A stretch of 64,000 nt of DNA, taken from positions 62,001 through 126,000 of the forward strand of contig NZ_JAAIII010000007.1 of assembly GCF_012932425.1 (NCBI RefSeq), in the 5' to 3' direction. The position numbers were made by a program, and so were the translations under genes. Positions 35,066-43,867 of the stretch are shown here, in pieces. Source of the DNA: Bifidobacterium oedipodis (lineage in GTDB: Bacteria; Actinomycetota; Actinomycetes; Actinomycetales; Bifidobacteriaceae). The first letter of the stretch is position 1, and each line of letters begins with the position of its first letter. The notes beneath the pieces were generated by a model. It ran no database searches, was not told the origin of the DNA, and was given only the letters and a program-made list of their open reading frames with translations.

Positions 35066-35890
35066 TCATTCCTTCTCGAATAGTCTGCCCAACCATGCGC
35101 AGGCCAGTTCGGGCCAGCGCTGGATGCAGGGGAAGACGTTGCCCTTGCCGCCCCAGGCGGTTTCTTCGGTGCCGAGCGCCAGGCCGTGGCCGCCTTCGGG
35201 GAAGAGGTGCGCTTCGACGCTGACGCCGGCGGCCTTGCAGGCCTCGATCAGCATGAATGTATTCTCCACTGGCACGCAATCGTCGGGTATGGTGTGCCAG
35301 ACGAATACCGGCGGCGTTTTCGCGTCGATATGTCGTTCGATGGACAGTTTCTCCAGCCAAGCCGGATCATCCTTATTCTCGCCAAGCAGCGCTTCGAAGC
35401 TGCCGCGATGGGCGAGCTTGCCTGAGGTGATCACCGGGTAGGCGAGCATCAGCGCGTTCGGACGCACGGCGTCGGGATCGTAGCCCAGTTCGGCCAGATC
35501 GTCGTCTCCGGCGCTGGTGGCCAGATTGGCCGCCAGATGGCCGCCAGCAGAGAAACCAATCACCGCCACCTGATCGGGCTGCACATGCCACTGCTCCGCA
35601 TTGGTGCGAATCAGGCGCATCGCCTCGGCCGCTTCGGCCAATGCGACCGGGTAACGGCTGGGGGCCACCGAATAGCGCAGCACGAACGCCTGATAGCCGG
35701 CGGCAAGGAACTTCATGGCAATAGGCTCCGCCTCACGATCGGAGGTCATCGCATACCCTCCGCCGGGAATCACCAGCACCGCCGGGCGGCGACGGTTCAT
35801 ATCAACTTCTGGACTGTTATCGAGGCAATAACCGATGAAACGGGCTTCGGAGCCGTCAAGACCGGTCAGTGTCTGTTCGAAATACTGCAT
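35066..35890 (-). CDS. Alpha/beta-hydrolase, probable acetyl (xylan-type) esterase
   Basis: A 274-residue cytosolic alpha/beta hydrolase of the BD-FAE/acetylxylan esterase type. The oxyanion segment is VLVIPGGGYAMTS near residue 45 and the nucleophile elbow GFSAGGHLAANLATSAG near residue 120. The acid is expected in IPDDCVPVENT, and the His is in FPEGGHGLALGT near residue 245. ATG at 35890 has AAGAAGGGC upstream and is preferred over a longer frame whose first 32 residues look non-coding. Lying between GH94 and TetR genes, it would deacetylate imported oligosaccharides, complementing the SGNH esterase at 14361. Confidence 0.87.
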   Translation of the reverse strand: MQYFEQTLTGLDGSEARFIGYCLDNSPEVDMNRRRPAVLVIPGGGYAMTSDREAEPIAMKFLAAGYQAFVLRYSVAPSRYPVALAEAAEAMRLIRTNAEQWHVQPDQVAVIGFSAGGHLAANLATSAGDDDLAELGYDPDAVRPNALMLAYPVITSGKLAHRGSFEALLGENKDDPAWLEKLSIERHIDAKTPPVFVWHTIPDDCVPVENTFMLIEACKAAGVSVEAHLFPEGGHGLALGTEETAWGGKGNVFPCIQRWPELACAWLGRLFEKE

Positions 35891-36069
35891 ATGCCCTTCT
35901 TTGGTCGGAACGTGTGTGGCCTGTATCCGTGGCCTGCGCTGGAGTGTGTCATGCAACTGCCCAGCGCAATGGGTTATGTTCGTCATATTATGCCGCCCGG
36001 CACACTGGTGCGCGCCGGGCGGGCATTCATGGACGCTTTATGAACATGTATGGATATTGGTTATGAACG

Positions 36070-38574
36070 TCAGAACGTGGCCTGCACATCCACCGTGCCG
36101 CCGGCCGTGGTCGGTGCCGGCACCACGCCACCTTCGACGGGCTGTCCGTCGACGATCAGCGTGCGCTCGCCGGTGCGCTGCAGTGTGATGCGGTAGGTGA
36201 CGCCGCGCCACACGCGGGTGACGGTCAGCTGCGTGTATTCGCCCGGCAGATGCGGTTCGATGGCCAGACCATCCAGCGTGGGGCGCACGCCGAGCAGATA
36301 CTGGGAGACGTTCACGAACGTCCACGCGGCGGTGCCCGTCAGCCAGCTGTTCTTGCCTTCACCGGGCGTGGGAGCTTCGGGGCCGGCAACCATCTGGCAG
36401 TAGACGTAGGGCTCCACCTTGCGCACGTCGGAATGCTCCTCAAGCCATGCCGGGCAGTTGCGCGTATACACGGCGAAGGCTTCGTCGTCATTGCCGGCCA
36501 GTGCGTTGGCGATGGAGATCCACGGGTTGTTGTGGCAGAAGATGCCGCCGTTCTCCTTGTAGCCGCGCGGATAGGTACTGATTTCGCCCAGTTCGATGCG
36601 GTAGGTGGAATAGGCGGGCGCGAGAATCGCGGTGCCCCAATCGCAGGTGAGGCGTTCCTTCACGGATTCGAGCGCGCGCCGGGCCTTGCCGTCGTTCAGG
36701 CCGATGCCGGCCATGACGCACATGCCCTGCGGCTCGATATAGATCTGGCCCTCGTTGTCTTGCGCCGTGCCGACCTTGCGGCCGTAGGCGTCGTAGGCGC
36801 GCACGAACCAGTCGCCGTCCCAGCCGGCGCTTTCGACGGCGGCGCGCACCTGCTCGACGGCTGCGCGCACCTGCGCGGCTTCGCGGGCGACCTCATCGGC
36901 CTGCATGCCGCAATCCTGCCCGTAATGTTCGAGGATGTCGGCGTACTGGGTGCCGTAGAGCACGAACATGCCGCCGATGAACACGGATTCGGCAATACCG
37001 GTGTCATTGTTCTCCACGGTTTGGAAGCTTTCTCCGGGGGTGTCGGAGAAGCAGTTGAGATTCAGACAGTCGTTCCAGTCGGCGCGACCGATCAACGGCA
37101 GGCCGTGCGGGCCCAGATGCTCGATGGTGAAGTTCGCCGAACGACGTAGGTGATCGAGCAGCGGGCGTTCGGAGCCTTCGACGTTGTTGAATGGCACTGG
37201 CTCGGTGAGGATGCCGGCGTCACCGGTTTCGGCGAGATAGGCGTGGGTGCCGGCGATCAGCCACAGGGGATCGTCGTTGAAGCCGCCACCGATGTCGGCA
37301 TTGCCCTTTTTGGTCAGCGGTTGGTACTGATGCCAGGCCGAGCCGTCCTCCATCTGGGTGGAGGCGATGTCGATGATGCGCTGGCGGGCACGCTCGGGCA
37401 CAAGGTGCACGAAGCCGAGCAGATCCTGGTTGGAATCGCGGAATCCCATGCCGCGACCCATGCCGGACTCCCAGTAGGAGGCGGAGCGGGACATGTTGAA
37501 TGTGACCATGCACTGGTACTGGTGCCAGATGTTGACCATGCGGTCGAGCTTGTCGTCGCCGGAGCTGACGTTGTAGATGGCGAGCAGGCCGTTCCAATAG
37601 TCGGCCAGTTCTGCCAGCGCTGCGTCGACAAGTTCGGCGCTGTTCAGACGTGCGAACAGCTCATGGGCCGGGGCCTTGTTGATGATGCCGACCTTGGCCG
37701 GATCGTTCGGATCCTCCCACTTGGCATCGTTGGGCACCTCGATATAGCCGAGGGTGAATACCAACGTCTCGCTGGCACCCGGTGCCAGGGTGACGCGCAC
37801 GCGGTTTGCGGCGATCGGGTACCAGCCGTGCGCCACGGAATTGTGCGCCACGCCTTCGGCGATTGCCTGCGGGGCATCCCAGCCGTTGAACTGGCCCAGG
37901 AATTCGTCGCGGCTGGTGTCGAAGCCGATGGTGGGATGGTTCACGGCGAAGAAGGCATAGTGGTTGCGACGTTCTTTGAATTCGGTTTTGTGATACAGCA
38001 GGGTGGCGTCGGCCTGCTGCTCCACTTCGACCTCGCCGGTGGAAAGGTTGCGCTGGAAGTTCGACGAGTCGTCGACGGCGTTCCACAGGCACCATTCCAC
38101 TGCGCCGGTCACGTCGATGATCTGCTCGCGGTCGGTGGTGTTGGTCAGCGTGAGTTTGTTGACCTCGGCCGGGGTGTGCAGCGGCACAAATGCGGTGAGG
38201 GTGGATTCGATGCCGTTCTTGGCCGCCTCGAACACGGTATAACCGATGCCTTGGCGGCAACGGTAGGAATCCAGCGGGGTTTTGGCGGGCAGGAAGGTGG
38301 GGGACCAGGTGTCGGCGGGCGTGAGGGTGCCGTTATCGTCGCGCATCTGGGTCAAGTAGTACGAGCGGGCGCCGGTGTCTGCGGGGACGTTGTTGTAGCG
38401 GTAGCGGGTGATGCGGCGCAGCTTGGCGTCCTTATAGAACGAGTAGCCGCCGCCGGTGTTTGAAATAAGGGAGAAGAAGTCCTCGTTGCCCAGATAGTTG
38501 ATCCACGGCAGTGGGGTCGCCGGGGTGTCGATGACGTATTCGCGTGCGGCGTCGTCAAAATGTCCGTACTTCAT
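36070..38574 (-). CDS. Cellobiose phosphorylase-type enzyme, GH94
   Basis: An 834-residue GH94 phosphorylase splitting a beta-1,4-glucobiose (or related) with phosphate into glucose-1-phosphate plus a sugar. Landmarks are MKYGHFDDAAREYVIDTPATPLPWINYLGNEDFFSLISNTGGGYSFYKDAKLRRITRYRYN-type opening, then GRGMGFRDSNQDLLGF, and LIGRADWNDCLNLNCFSD near residue 495 with the catalytic Asp. The length and opening fit cellobiose phosphorylase rather than chitobiose phosphorylase. ATG at 38574 follows AAAGGAGCAC. It leads the GH94-esterase-TetR operon, with operator copy 3 about 50 bp upstream. Phosphorolysis would save ATP on the glucan backbone of xyloglucan or on cello-oligosaccharides. Confidence 0.92.
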   Translation of the reverse strand: MKYGHFDDAAREYVIDTPATPLPWINYLGNEDFFSLISNTGGGYSFYKDAKLRRITRYRYNNVPADTGARSYYLTQMRDDNGTLTPADTWSPTFLPAKTPLDSYRCRQGIGYTVFEAAKNGIESTLTAFVPLHTPAEVNKLTLTNTTDREQIIDVTGAVEWCLWNAVDDSSNFQRNLSTGEVEVEQQADATLLYHKTEFKERRNHYAFFAVNHPTIGFDTSRDEFLGQFNGWDAPQAIAEGVAHNSVAHGWYPIAANRVRVTLAPGASETLVFTLGYIEVPNDAKWEDPNDPAKVGIINKAPAHELFARLNSAELVDAALAELADYWNGLLAIYNVSSGDDKLDRMVNIWHQYQCMVTFNMSRSASYWESGMGRGMGFRDSNQDLLGFVHLVPERARQRIIDIASTQMEDGSAWHQYQPLTKKGNADIGGGFNDDPLWLIAGTHAYLAETGDAGILTEPVPFNNVEGSERPLLDHLRRSANFTIEHLGPHGLPLIGRADWNDCLNLNCFSDTPGESFQTVENNDTGIAESVFIGGMFVLYGTQYADILEHYGQDCGMQADEVAREAAQVRAAVEQVRAAVESAGWDGDWFVRAYDAYGRKVGTAQDNEGQIYIEPQGMCVMAGIGLNDGKARRALESVKERLTCDWGTAILAPAYSTYRIELGEISTYPRGYKENGGIFCHNNPWISIANALAGNDDEAFAVYTRNCPAWLEEHSDVRKVEPYVYCQMVAGPEAPTPGEGKNSWLTGTAAWTFVNVSQYLLGVRPTLDGLAIEPHLPGEYTQLTVTRVWRGVTYRITLQRTGERTLIVDGQPVEGGVVPAPTTAGGTVDVQATF

Positions 38575-38622
38575 TGTGCTCCTTTCGTGCGGCATCATTG
38601 CTGTACACACGACTATATCATG

Positions 38623-38644
38623 TTATTTATAAGATTATAAATAA
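38623..38644. promoter_or_regulatory. Palindromic operator, copy 3
   Basis: TTATTTATAA (38623-38632), GA, TTATAAATAA (38635-38644); the arms extend to 11 bp with flanking G/C. It precedes the GH94-esterase-TetR operon, where TATAGT (38613-38618 on the minus strand) may be the -10. Confidence 0.75.
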
Positions 38645-38665
38645 CAGAGAGTGCGAGTGTGGCGC

Positions 38666-38819
38666 TGCTGGCGTACTTCGGCTGTCGGTTTGTGCGTTTG
38701 GCCTGCTGGTTTGCACGGTTCGACTGTGGAATTGTCATGTACATACGTAACTAACTCGCAGTCGTATCGTGACAATCGACAGGCGAACCGTGCGGATTGC
38801 TAGGTGAACCGTGCGGGGC
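38666..38819. repeat. Intergenic element of 21-bp units in opposed orientation, copy 1
   Basis: Minus-oriented units lie at 38666-38686, 38687-38707 and 38708-38728, plus-oriented units at 38778-38798 and 38799-38819. The shared core is AGGYSAACCGTGC (degenerate in outer units). The middle contains TTGTCA...TGACAAT complementarity. It is the same design as 55003-55171. It occupies the gap between the GH94 operator and the ABC exporter. Confidence 0.75.
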
Positions 38820-38964
38820 TGTGCGGATGAGCCGCGCGTATGCCCCGCGTGTCTTGATTTGCCCTCAAGCCCGGTTGAGCGTGTAGCATGGTTGGCCGTG
38901 TTGCCGCGCCGGCCGCACTCATCTGAACCCCCAACCGACCCTCGACCACTATGAAGTGAGCGTT

Positions 38965-40941
38965 ATGTACGTCGATCCGAACCGCAATCAAAGTGCGGGC
39001 AACCTCAAATGGATCATGCCCTACTGCAAGCCCGACCTGCCACGCGTGGGCGGAGCCATCGCACTGTTCGTCGTCAACGACACGATGGCTCTGTCGATCC
39101 CGCTGGTCACCGGCATGCTCGTCGACCGGGTGATCACCGGCGGCGAAACCAATCTGCTGATTCCGCTGTGCGTGGCCATGATCATCATGACCCTGATCCG
39201 TGTGGCCTCACGCTACGGCTACGTGATGTTCATGGAACGCTTCGGGCAGAACACGATCTTCCGTCTCGTCTCCGACGAATACGAGAAGCTGCACAAACTC
39301 GACTTCACCTACTTCAACCACACGCGCACCGGCGACATCATGAGCCGCATGACCTCCGACACCGACGCGATCCGCCACGCCCTGAGCTGGGTGAGCTACA
39401 ACATCCTCGACTGCGTGGTGATGTTCGTGGGCGCGCTATGCGTGATGTTCGCCATCGACTGGCGTCTGGCGCTGGCGCTCGCCGCCATCACGCCGCCGCT
39501 GTTCGTACTCACGCGCGCGCTGTCGGGCCGCGCCAGGCCGCTGTTCCTTGCCATCCGCAACTCGCTGGCCGAACTCAACTCGATGGTTGAAGAGAACATC
39601 GAAGGCAACCGCGTGGTCAAGGCCTTCGTGCGCGAACCGTTCGAAACCGAGAAATTTGACGCCCACAACGACGATTACATGAACCGCAACATGGCGCAGG
39701 CCTATAACACCGCCCGCTTCATGCCTTGGCTGGACGGTCTCGGCTTCTCGCTGCAGCTCATCACGCTCGGCCTCGGCGGCTTCCTGGTGATCCGCGGATA
39801 TATGACCCTCGGCAATCTCGTCAGCTTCAACTCCTTCCTATGGATGCTCGACGGTCCGGTGCGCCAGTCCGGCTGGCTGGTCAACGATTGGCAACGATTC
39901 AACGCTTCTTGCGTGAAAATCCGCAAACTGCTCACCGCCGAATCCCATATCGACGATCCCGCTGAAAGCGCAGCGAATGTTGCCAGCGCGTCGTCGGCTG
40001 ACAGCACGGCCGCAGCAACCGCTACAGCTGCAACCGCAACAGCAACAACCACTACAACAACCGGCTCTACGACTACGCCGGTGTCCGCACCCGCAGCAGC
40101 CCGCACAATCCGCGGCGACGTACGATTCGAACACGTCGACTTCGCCTTCCCAGACGATCCGGACACCCCGATTCTCAAAGACATTGACTTCACACTGCCG
40201 GCCGGTGCCAAGCTGGGCATTCTCGGCGAAACCGGCTCCGGCAAATCCACGCTGGTCAATCTGGTGTGCCGCTTCTACGATCCGACCGCCGGCCGCGTGC
40301 TGGTGGACGGCATGGATGCGCGCGACTGGCCGTTGGCCACCCTGCGCTCCAAAGTGTGCGTGGTGGCACAGGATACCTTCCTGTTCTCCGACACCATCGG
40401 CGGTAACATCCTCTTTGGCGCATCCAACAGCATCGACTCGCGCAACAGCAACGCTGATGATGACAACTGCTGCGAGACGCGCGATCGCGACCGCCGCGAC
40501 GACGATTACATTCGCCGTATGGCCGCCATCGCCGGCGCGGATCGCTTCATCAGCGCCCTGCCTGACGGCTACGACACCGTGGTGGGCGAGCGCGGCGTGG
40601 GCCTTTCCGGCGGGCAGAAGCAGCGTCTGTCGCTGGCCCGAGCGCTTGCCGACAATCCTTCGATTCTGATCATGGATGACACCACATCCGCCGTCGATAT
40701 GGAAACGGAAGCGGATATCCAACGGCATCTGGCCGAACTGGAAGAGAAGAAAACCATCATCACCATCGCCCACCGCATTTCGTCGGTTAAGGACGCGGAT
40801 CTGATTCTCGTGCTCGAACACGGCCGCATCGTGGAGCGCGGCACGCACGACGAACTGGTCAAAGCCCACGGTCGCTACTGGGACATCTACCACAAGCAGC
40901 TTGGCCTCGCCGCCGGCCGCGCGCAAGGATTCGAGGAATAG
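38965..40941 (+). CDS. ABC exporter half-transporter A (degenerate-site subunit)
   Basis: A 658-residue fused membrane/ATPase protein. Six membrane segments cover about residues 25-300. The NBD has Walker A GETGSGKSTL, Q-loop VVAQDTFLF, signature LSGGQKQRLSLARAL and Walker B ILIMDDTTSAVD; the catalytic Glu is replaced by Asp, as in heterodimeric exporters. Two inserts are unusual: a Thr/Ala-rich linker between the domains (about residues 335-380) and an Asp/Arg/Asn-rich insert after the Q-loop (ASNSIDSRNSNADDDNCC region). ATG at 38965 is chosen; GTG at 38956 is possible. It pairs with the next gene, 6 bp downstream. Export of a drug, lipid or peptide is possible; no sugar link is visible. Confidence 0.9.
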   Translation: MYVDPNRNQSAGNLKWIMPYCKPDLPRVGGAIALFVVNDTMALSIPLVTGMLVDRVITGGETNLLIPLCVAMIIMTLIRVASRYGYVMFMERFGQNTIFRLVSDEYEKLHKLDFTYFNHTRTGDIMSRMTSDTDAIRHALSWVSYNILDCVVMFVGALCVMFAIDWRLALALAAITPPLFVLTRALSGRARPLFLAIRNSLAELNSMVEENIEGNRVVKAFVREPFETEKFDAHNDDYMNRNMAQAYNTARFMPWLDGLGFSLQLITLGLGGFLVIRGYMTLGNLVSFNSFLWMLDGPVRQSGWLVNDWQRFNASCVKIRKLLTAESHIDDPAESAANVASASSADSTAAATATAATATATTTTTTGSTTTPVSAPAAARTIRGDVRFEHVDFAFPDDPDTPILKDIDFTLPAGAKLGILGETGSGKSTLVNLVCRFYDPTAGRVLVDGMDARDWPLATLRSKVCVVAQDTFLFSDTIGGNILFGASNSIDSRNSNADDDNCCETRDRDRRDDDYIRRMAAIAGADRFISALPDGYDTVVGERGVGLSGGQKQRLSLARALADNPSILIMDDTTSAVDMETEADIQRHLAELEEKKTIITIAHRISSVKDADLILVLEHGRIVERGTHDELVKAHGRYWDIYHKQLGLAAGRAQGFEE

Positions 40942-40947
40942 TCAACC

Positions 40948-42744
40948 ATGGCACAACGCAACACGTATCGCGAGGATGAGGAACTCGCCGAACGCATCAA
41001 CCTGCGTGACATTCTGCGCGTGGGCAAATACCTCAAACCCTATGTCGGTCAGGTCGCGCGCATTCTTGCGGTGGTCATATCGCTGAGCGTGATTCTGGTG
41101 AGCGTGCCCTATCTCACCAAAATCATGATCGACGAGGCGATTCCGAATAAGGATCTGCGATTGCTGGGGCTGCTGGTCGTAGTGCTCGCCGTACTTATCG
41201 TGATCTATGAGTTCGGCATGCGCTACCGCACCATCGCCATCACGCGTGTGGGTCAGCTGATGCTCAAGGACATGCGCCGCGACATCTTCACTCATATTCA
41301 GACGCTGCCGTTCAGCTACTTCGACTCACGCCCGCACGGCAAGATTCTGATCCGCGTGGTCAACTACGTCAACACCCTGTCCGACACCCTAAGCTCCGGC
41401 CTGATCACGGTGATCTCCGACGTGTTCACCTTCATGCTCACGCTGATCGTGATGTTCGTGGTCGATTGGCGTCTGGCCCTGTTCTCGCTGGCGCTCTTCC
41501 CGCTGCTGATCGCCTGGGTGCTGACGCTCAAGTACTTCCAGCGTCGCGCCTACCAGAAGCTGTCCAATAAGCAGAGCAACCTGAACGCCTACATCCACGA
41601 GTCGATCGCTGGCGTGAAAACCACACAGACCTTCGCGCAGGAGCGTGCCCAGTTCAACACCTTCCAGGAACAGCAGGGCGAGGTGCGTTCCGCATGGATG
41701 AAGGCTGTGCACGTGCAGTTCCTGATGTGGCCGGGCGTGCAGACCATCTCCGTGATGACCATCTGCCTGATCTACTTCCTTGGCGTCACCGGTTTCGGCG
41801 GGGTCACCGTGACCACCGGCACGCTGATCGCATTCGTCGGCTACGCGAACAACTTCTGGAACCCGGTGATCAATATCGGCAACTTCTACAACCAGCTGGT
41901 CACCTGCTCGGCCTATCTGGAGCGTATTTTCGAAACGTTGGATGTGCGCCCCGAAATCGAAGACAAGCCGGGCGCACGCGACCTGCCGCAGATCAAGGGT
42001 CGCGTGGACTTCAACGATGTGGTATTCCGCTACGAGCAGGACGGCCGCAACATCCTGAACTTGGTTGATTTCCACGTTGATCCGGGGCGCACCATTGCGC
42101 TGGTCGGCCCGACCGGTGCCGGCAAAACCACCATCGTCAGCCTGCTGTCGCGCTTCTATGATGTGAGCGAAGGCTCGGTAACCATCGACGGCCACGACGT
42201 GCGCGATGTTACGCTCGCCAGCCTGCGCCGCCAGATGGGCGTGATGCTGCAGGATACGTTCATCTTCTCCGGCAATGTGCGCGAGAACATCCGCTACGGC
42301 CGGCTCGACGCCACTGATGAACAGATTGAGGCCGCCGCGCGGGCCGTGCATGCGCACGAGTTCATTATGGAACTGCCCGACGGCTACGACACGACGGTTG
42401 AGGAACGTGGCTCGACGCTGTCGGCCGGCCAGCGTCAGTTGATCGCGTTCGCACGTGTGCTGCTGGCTGATCCGCGCATTCTGATTCTCGACGAGGCGAC
42501 TTCGAATATCGACACTCGCACTGAGGAGGCGCTGCAGGCTGGTCTTGCAGAACTGCTCAAGGGGCGCACCAGCTTCATCATCGCGCACCGCCTGTCGACC
42601 ATCGAGAACGCCGACGAAATCATGGTGATCGACCATGGTCAGATCGTCGAGCGCGGCTCGCACGCCGAGCTGCTGGAAGCCCGTGGTGCCTACTGGCGAC
42701 TGTATGAATCTCAGTACGCTATGATTCGTGCGGCTGTTGCGTAA
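40948..42744 (+). CDS. ABC exporter half-transporter B (canonical-site subunit)
   Basis: A 598-residue partner of the preceding gene. The membrane domain contains RVGQLMLKDMRRDIFTHIQTLPFSYFDSRPHGKILIRVVNYVNTLS. The NBD has Walker A GPTGAGKTTI, Q-loop VMLQDTFIFSGNVRENIRYG, a variant signature LSAGQRQLIAFARVL and Walker B LILDEATSNIDT with the catalytic Glu. A variant signature here with Asp in the other subunit's Walker B is the expected arrangement of one degenerate and one active ATP site. The ATG at 40948 follows GAGGAATAG. It ends convergent with the AraC-type gene. Confidence 0.92.
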   Translation: MAQRNTYREDEELAERINLRDILRVGKYLKPYVGQVARILAVVISLSVILVSVPYLTKIMIDEAIPNKDLRLLGLLVVVLAVLIVIYEFGMRYRTIAITRVGQLMLKDMRRDIFTHIQTLPFSYFDSRPHGKILIRVVNYVNTLSDTLSSGLITVISDVFTFMLTLIVMFVVDWRLALFSLALFPLLIAWVLTLKYFQRRAYQKLSNKQSNLNAYIHESIAGVKTTQTFAQERAQFNTFQEQQGEVRSAWMKAVHVQFLMWPGVQTISVMTICLIYFLGVTGFGGVTVTTGTLIAFVGYANNFWNPVINIGNFYNQLVTCSAYLERIFETLDVRPEIEDKPGARDLPQIKGRVDFNDVVFRYEQDGRNILNLVDFHVDPGRTIALVGPTGAGKTTIVSLLSRFYDVSEGSVTIDGHDVRDVTLASLRRQMGVMLQDTFIFSGNVRENIRYGRLDATDEQIEAAARAVHAHEFIMELPDGYDTTVEERGSTLSAGQRQLIAFARVLLADPRILILDEATSNIDTRTEEALQAGLAELLKGRTSFIIAHRLSTIENADEIMVIDHGQIVERGSHAELLEARGAYWRLYESQYAMIRAAVA

Positions 42745-42802
42745 GGTACGTAGTTACGCTGAGCTGAACGGTTGAATAGCCCTGTATAGCTGCGAACGGC
42801 AG

Positions 42803-43669
42803 CTACGCTTCGGCGGCGGGTTTGCCAGCGACGGGTTTGCCAGCAGCGGATCCTGTGCCGGGCCTTCCAGTGTGGAAAGGCTCGGCACCGGACACGGTGG
42901 CGGTGCGCCAATCAGCAGGAGTGAGCTGGGTGAGTTTGCGGAACTGCCGGTAGAAATGCACTTCGGTGGCATAGCCGGCAGCGTGGGCTATCTGAGCCAT
43001 GGTCATATCAGTGCCAGCGAGCAGCTCCTTGGCATACGCCACACGGGCATCGATCAGGTCGGCCTGGAACGAGACGCCGAACAATTCGGTGTATAAATGC
43101 TGAAAATATGATGCGCTGATGCCCAACTTGGCCGCAAGAGAGGCGGCCGAATACGCCTGCCATGGTTGCGAGCGCATATCAATGCGCAGCCGTTGCAAGC
43201 GGGCACGCCACGGATGGTACGGTTCGCTCGCGGTATCCGCGCAGACCGCGGCGATGGTGTTCAGCAGTACGCGCAGCAACAGATCCATATTGGTGTCGCG
43301 GCAGTCGGCCAAACCATAGCTGTGCTCCCACAGCAGCTGCTGCACCACCGGCCTCAGCATCGCCGGATTGGTCAGCCGCACAGGCTGATTGGTGGTGATG
43401 GATCGATAGCTTTGCATATCGCCATCGTCGCAGGTGAAATGAATCCAATCATCGCGGTAGCCGTGCTCAGTACTGTGGTTGACGTACGGCGTCAGCGGCG
43501 TGATCAGCATCAGACTGGGCGCAGGTGCCTGATACAGCCGGCCGTTGATAGTAAACGTGGTGCAGCTTCCGGTCAACAGCAGTACGTAGCGCGCCAGGCC
43601 GTTCGGGCGCGACAACGTGTACGGACCGGGATGATAGGTATCGACGCCACCGGTGATCAGATGGAACAT
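42803..43669 (-). CDS. AraC-family transcriptional regulator
   Basis: A 288-residue activator-type protein. The N-terminal cupin-like sensor includes YHPGPYTLSRPNGLARYVLLLTGSCTTFTINGRLYQAPAPSLMLITP. The C-terminal double HTH is SAASLAAKLGISASYFQHLYTELFGVSFQADLIDARVAYAKELLAGTDMTMAQIAHAAGYATEVHFYRQFRKLTQLTPADWR. It ends in a small GKPVAGKPAAEA repeat. The ATG at 43669 begins the sensor domain properly but has no visible ribosome binding site, so it may be leaderless. It is divergent from GH88-DUF2264 and probably regulates them. A much longer open frame here is antisense to GH88 and is not real. Confidence 0.88.
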   Translation of the reverse strand: MFHLITGGVDTYHPGPYTLSRPNGLARYVLLLTGSCTTFTINGRLYQAPAPSLMLITPLTPYVNHSTEHGYRDDWIHFTCDDGDMQSYRSITTNQPVRLTNPAMLRPVVQQLLWEHSYGLADCRDTNMDLLLRVLLNTIAAVCADTASEPYHPWRARLQRLRIDMRSQPWQAYSAASLAAKLGISASYFQHLYTELFGVSFQADLIDARVAYAKELLAGTDMTMAQIAHAAGYATEVHFYRQFRKLTQLTPADWRTATVSGAEPFHTGRPGTGSAAGKPVAGKPAAEA

Positions 43670-43867
43670 GACGCCGATAGTAGCAGGGCGGCAAACCGGT
43701 GGATAGCAGTTGAATCGCAGGTGAAACAGTATGACGGCCGGTATGGTTGCCGGCAGATAAATAGCAGGATAGGTTAGGCATTCGCCATATCGGTTATACC
43801 GCCAAAGTCCGGAACTGCTACGGTGAAGGGCAATAGTCAAAACGATGTACGAAGGAGTGCCGTAGCA

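Noticed and set aside
35094-35360. Longer start for the TetR gene
   Set aside because: The extra ~90 residues are Arg-rich antisense sequence of the esterase gene; starts at 35063/35069 have the ribosome site or overlap expected.
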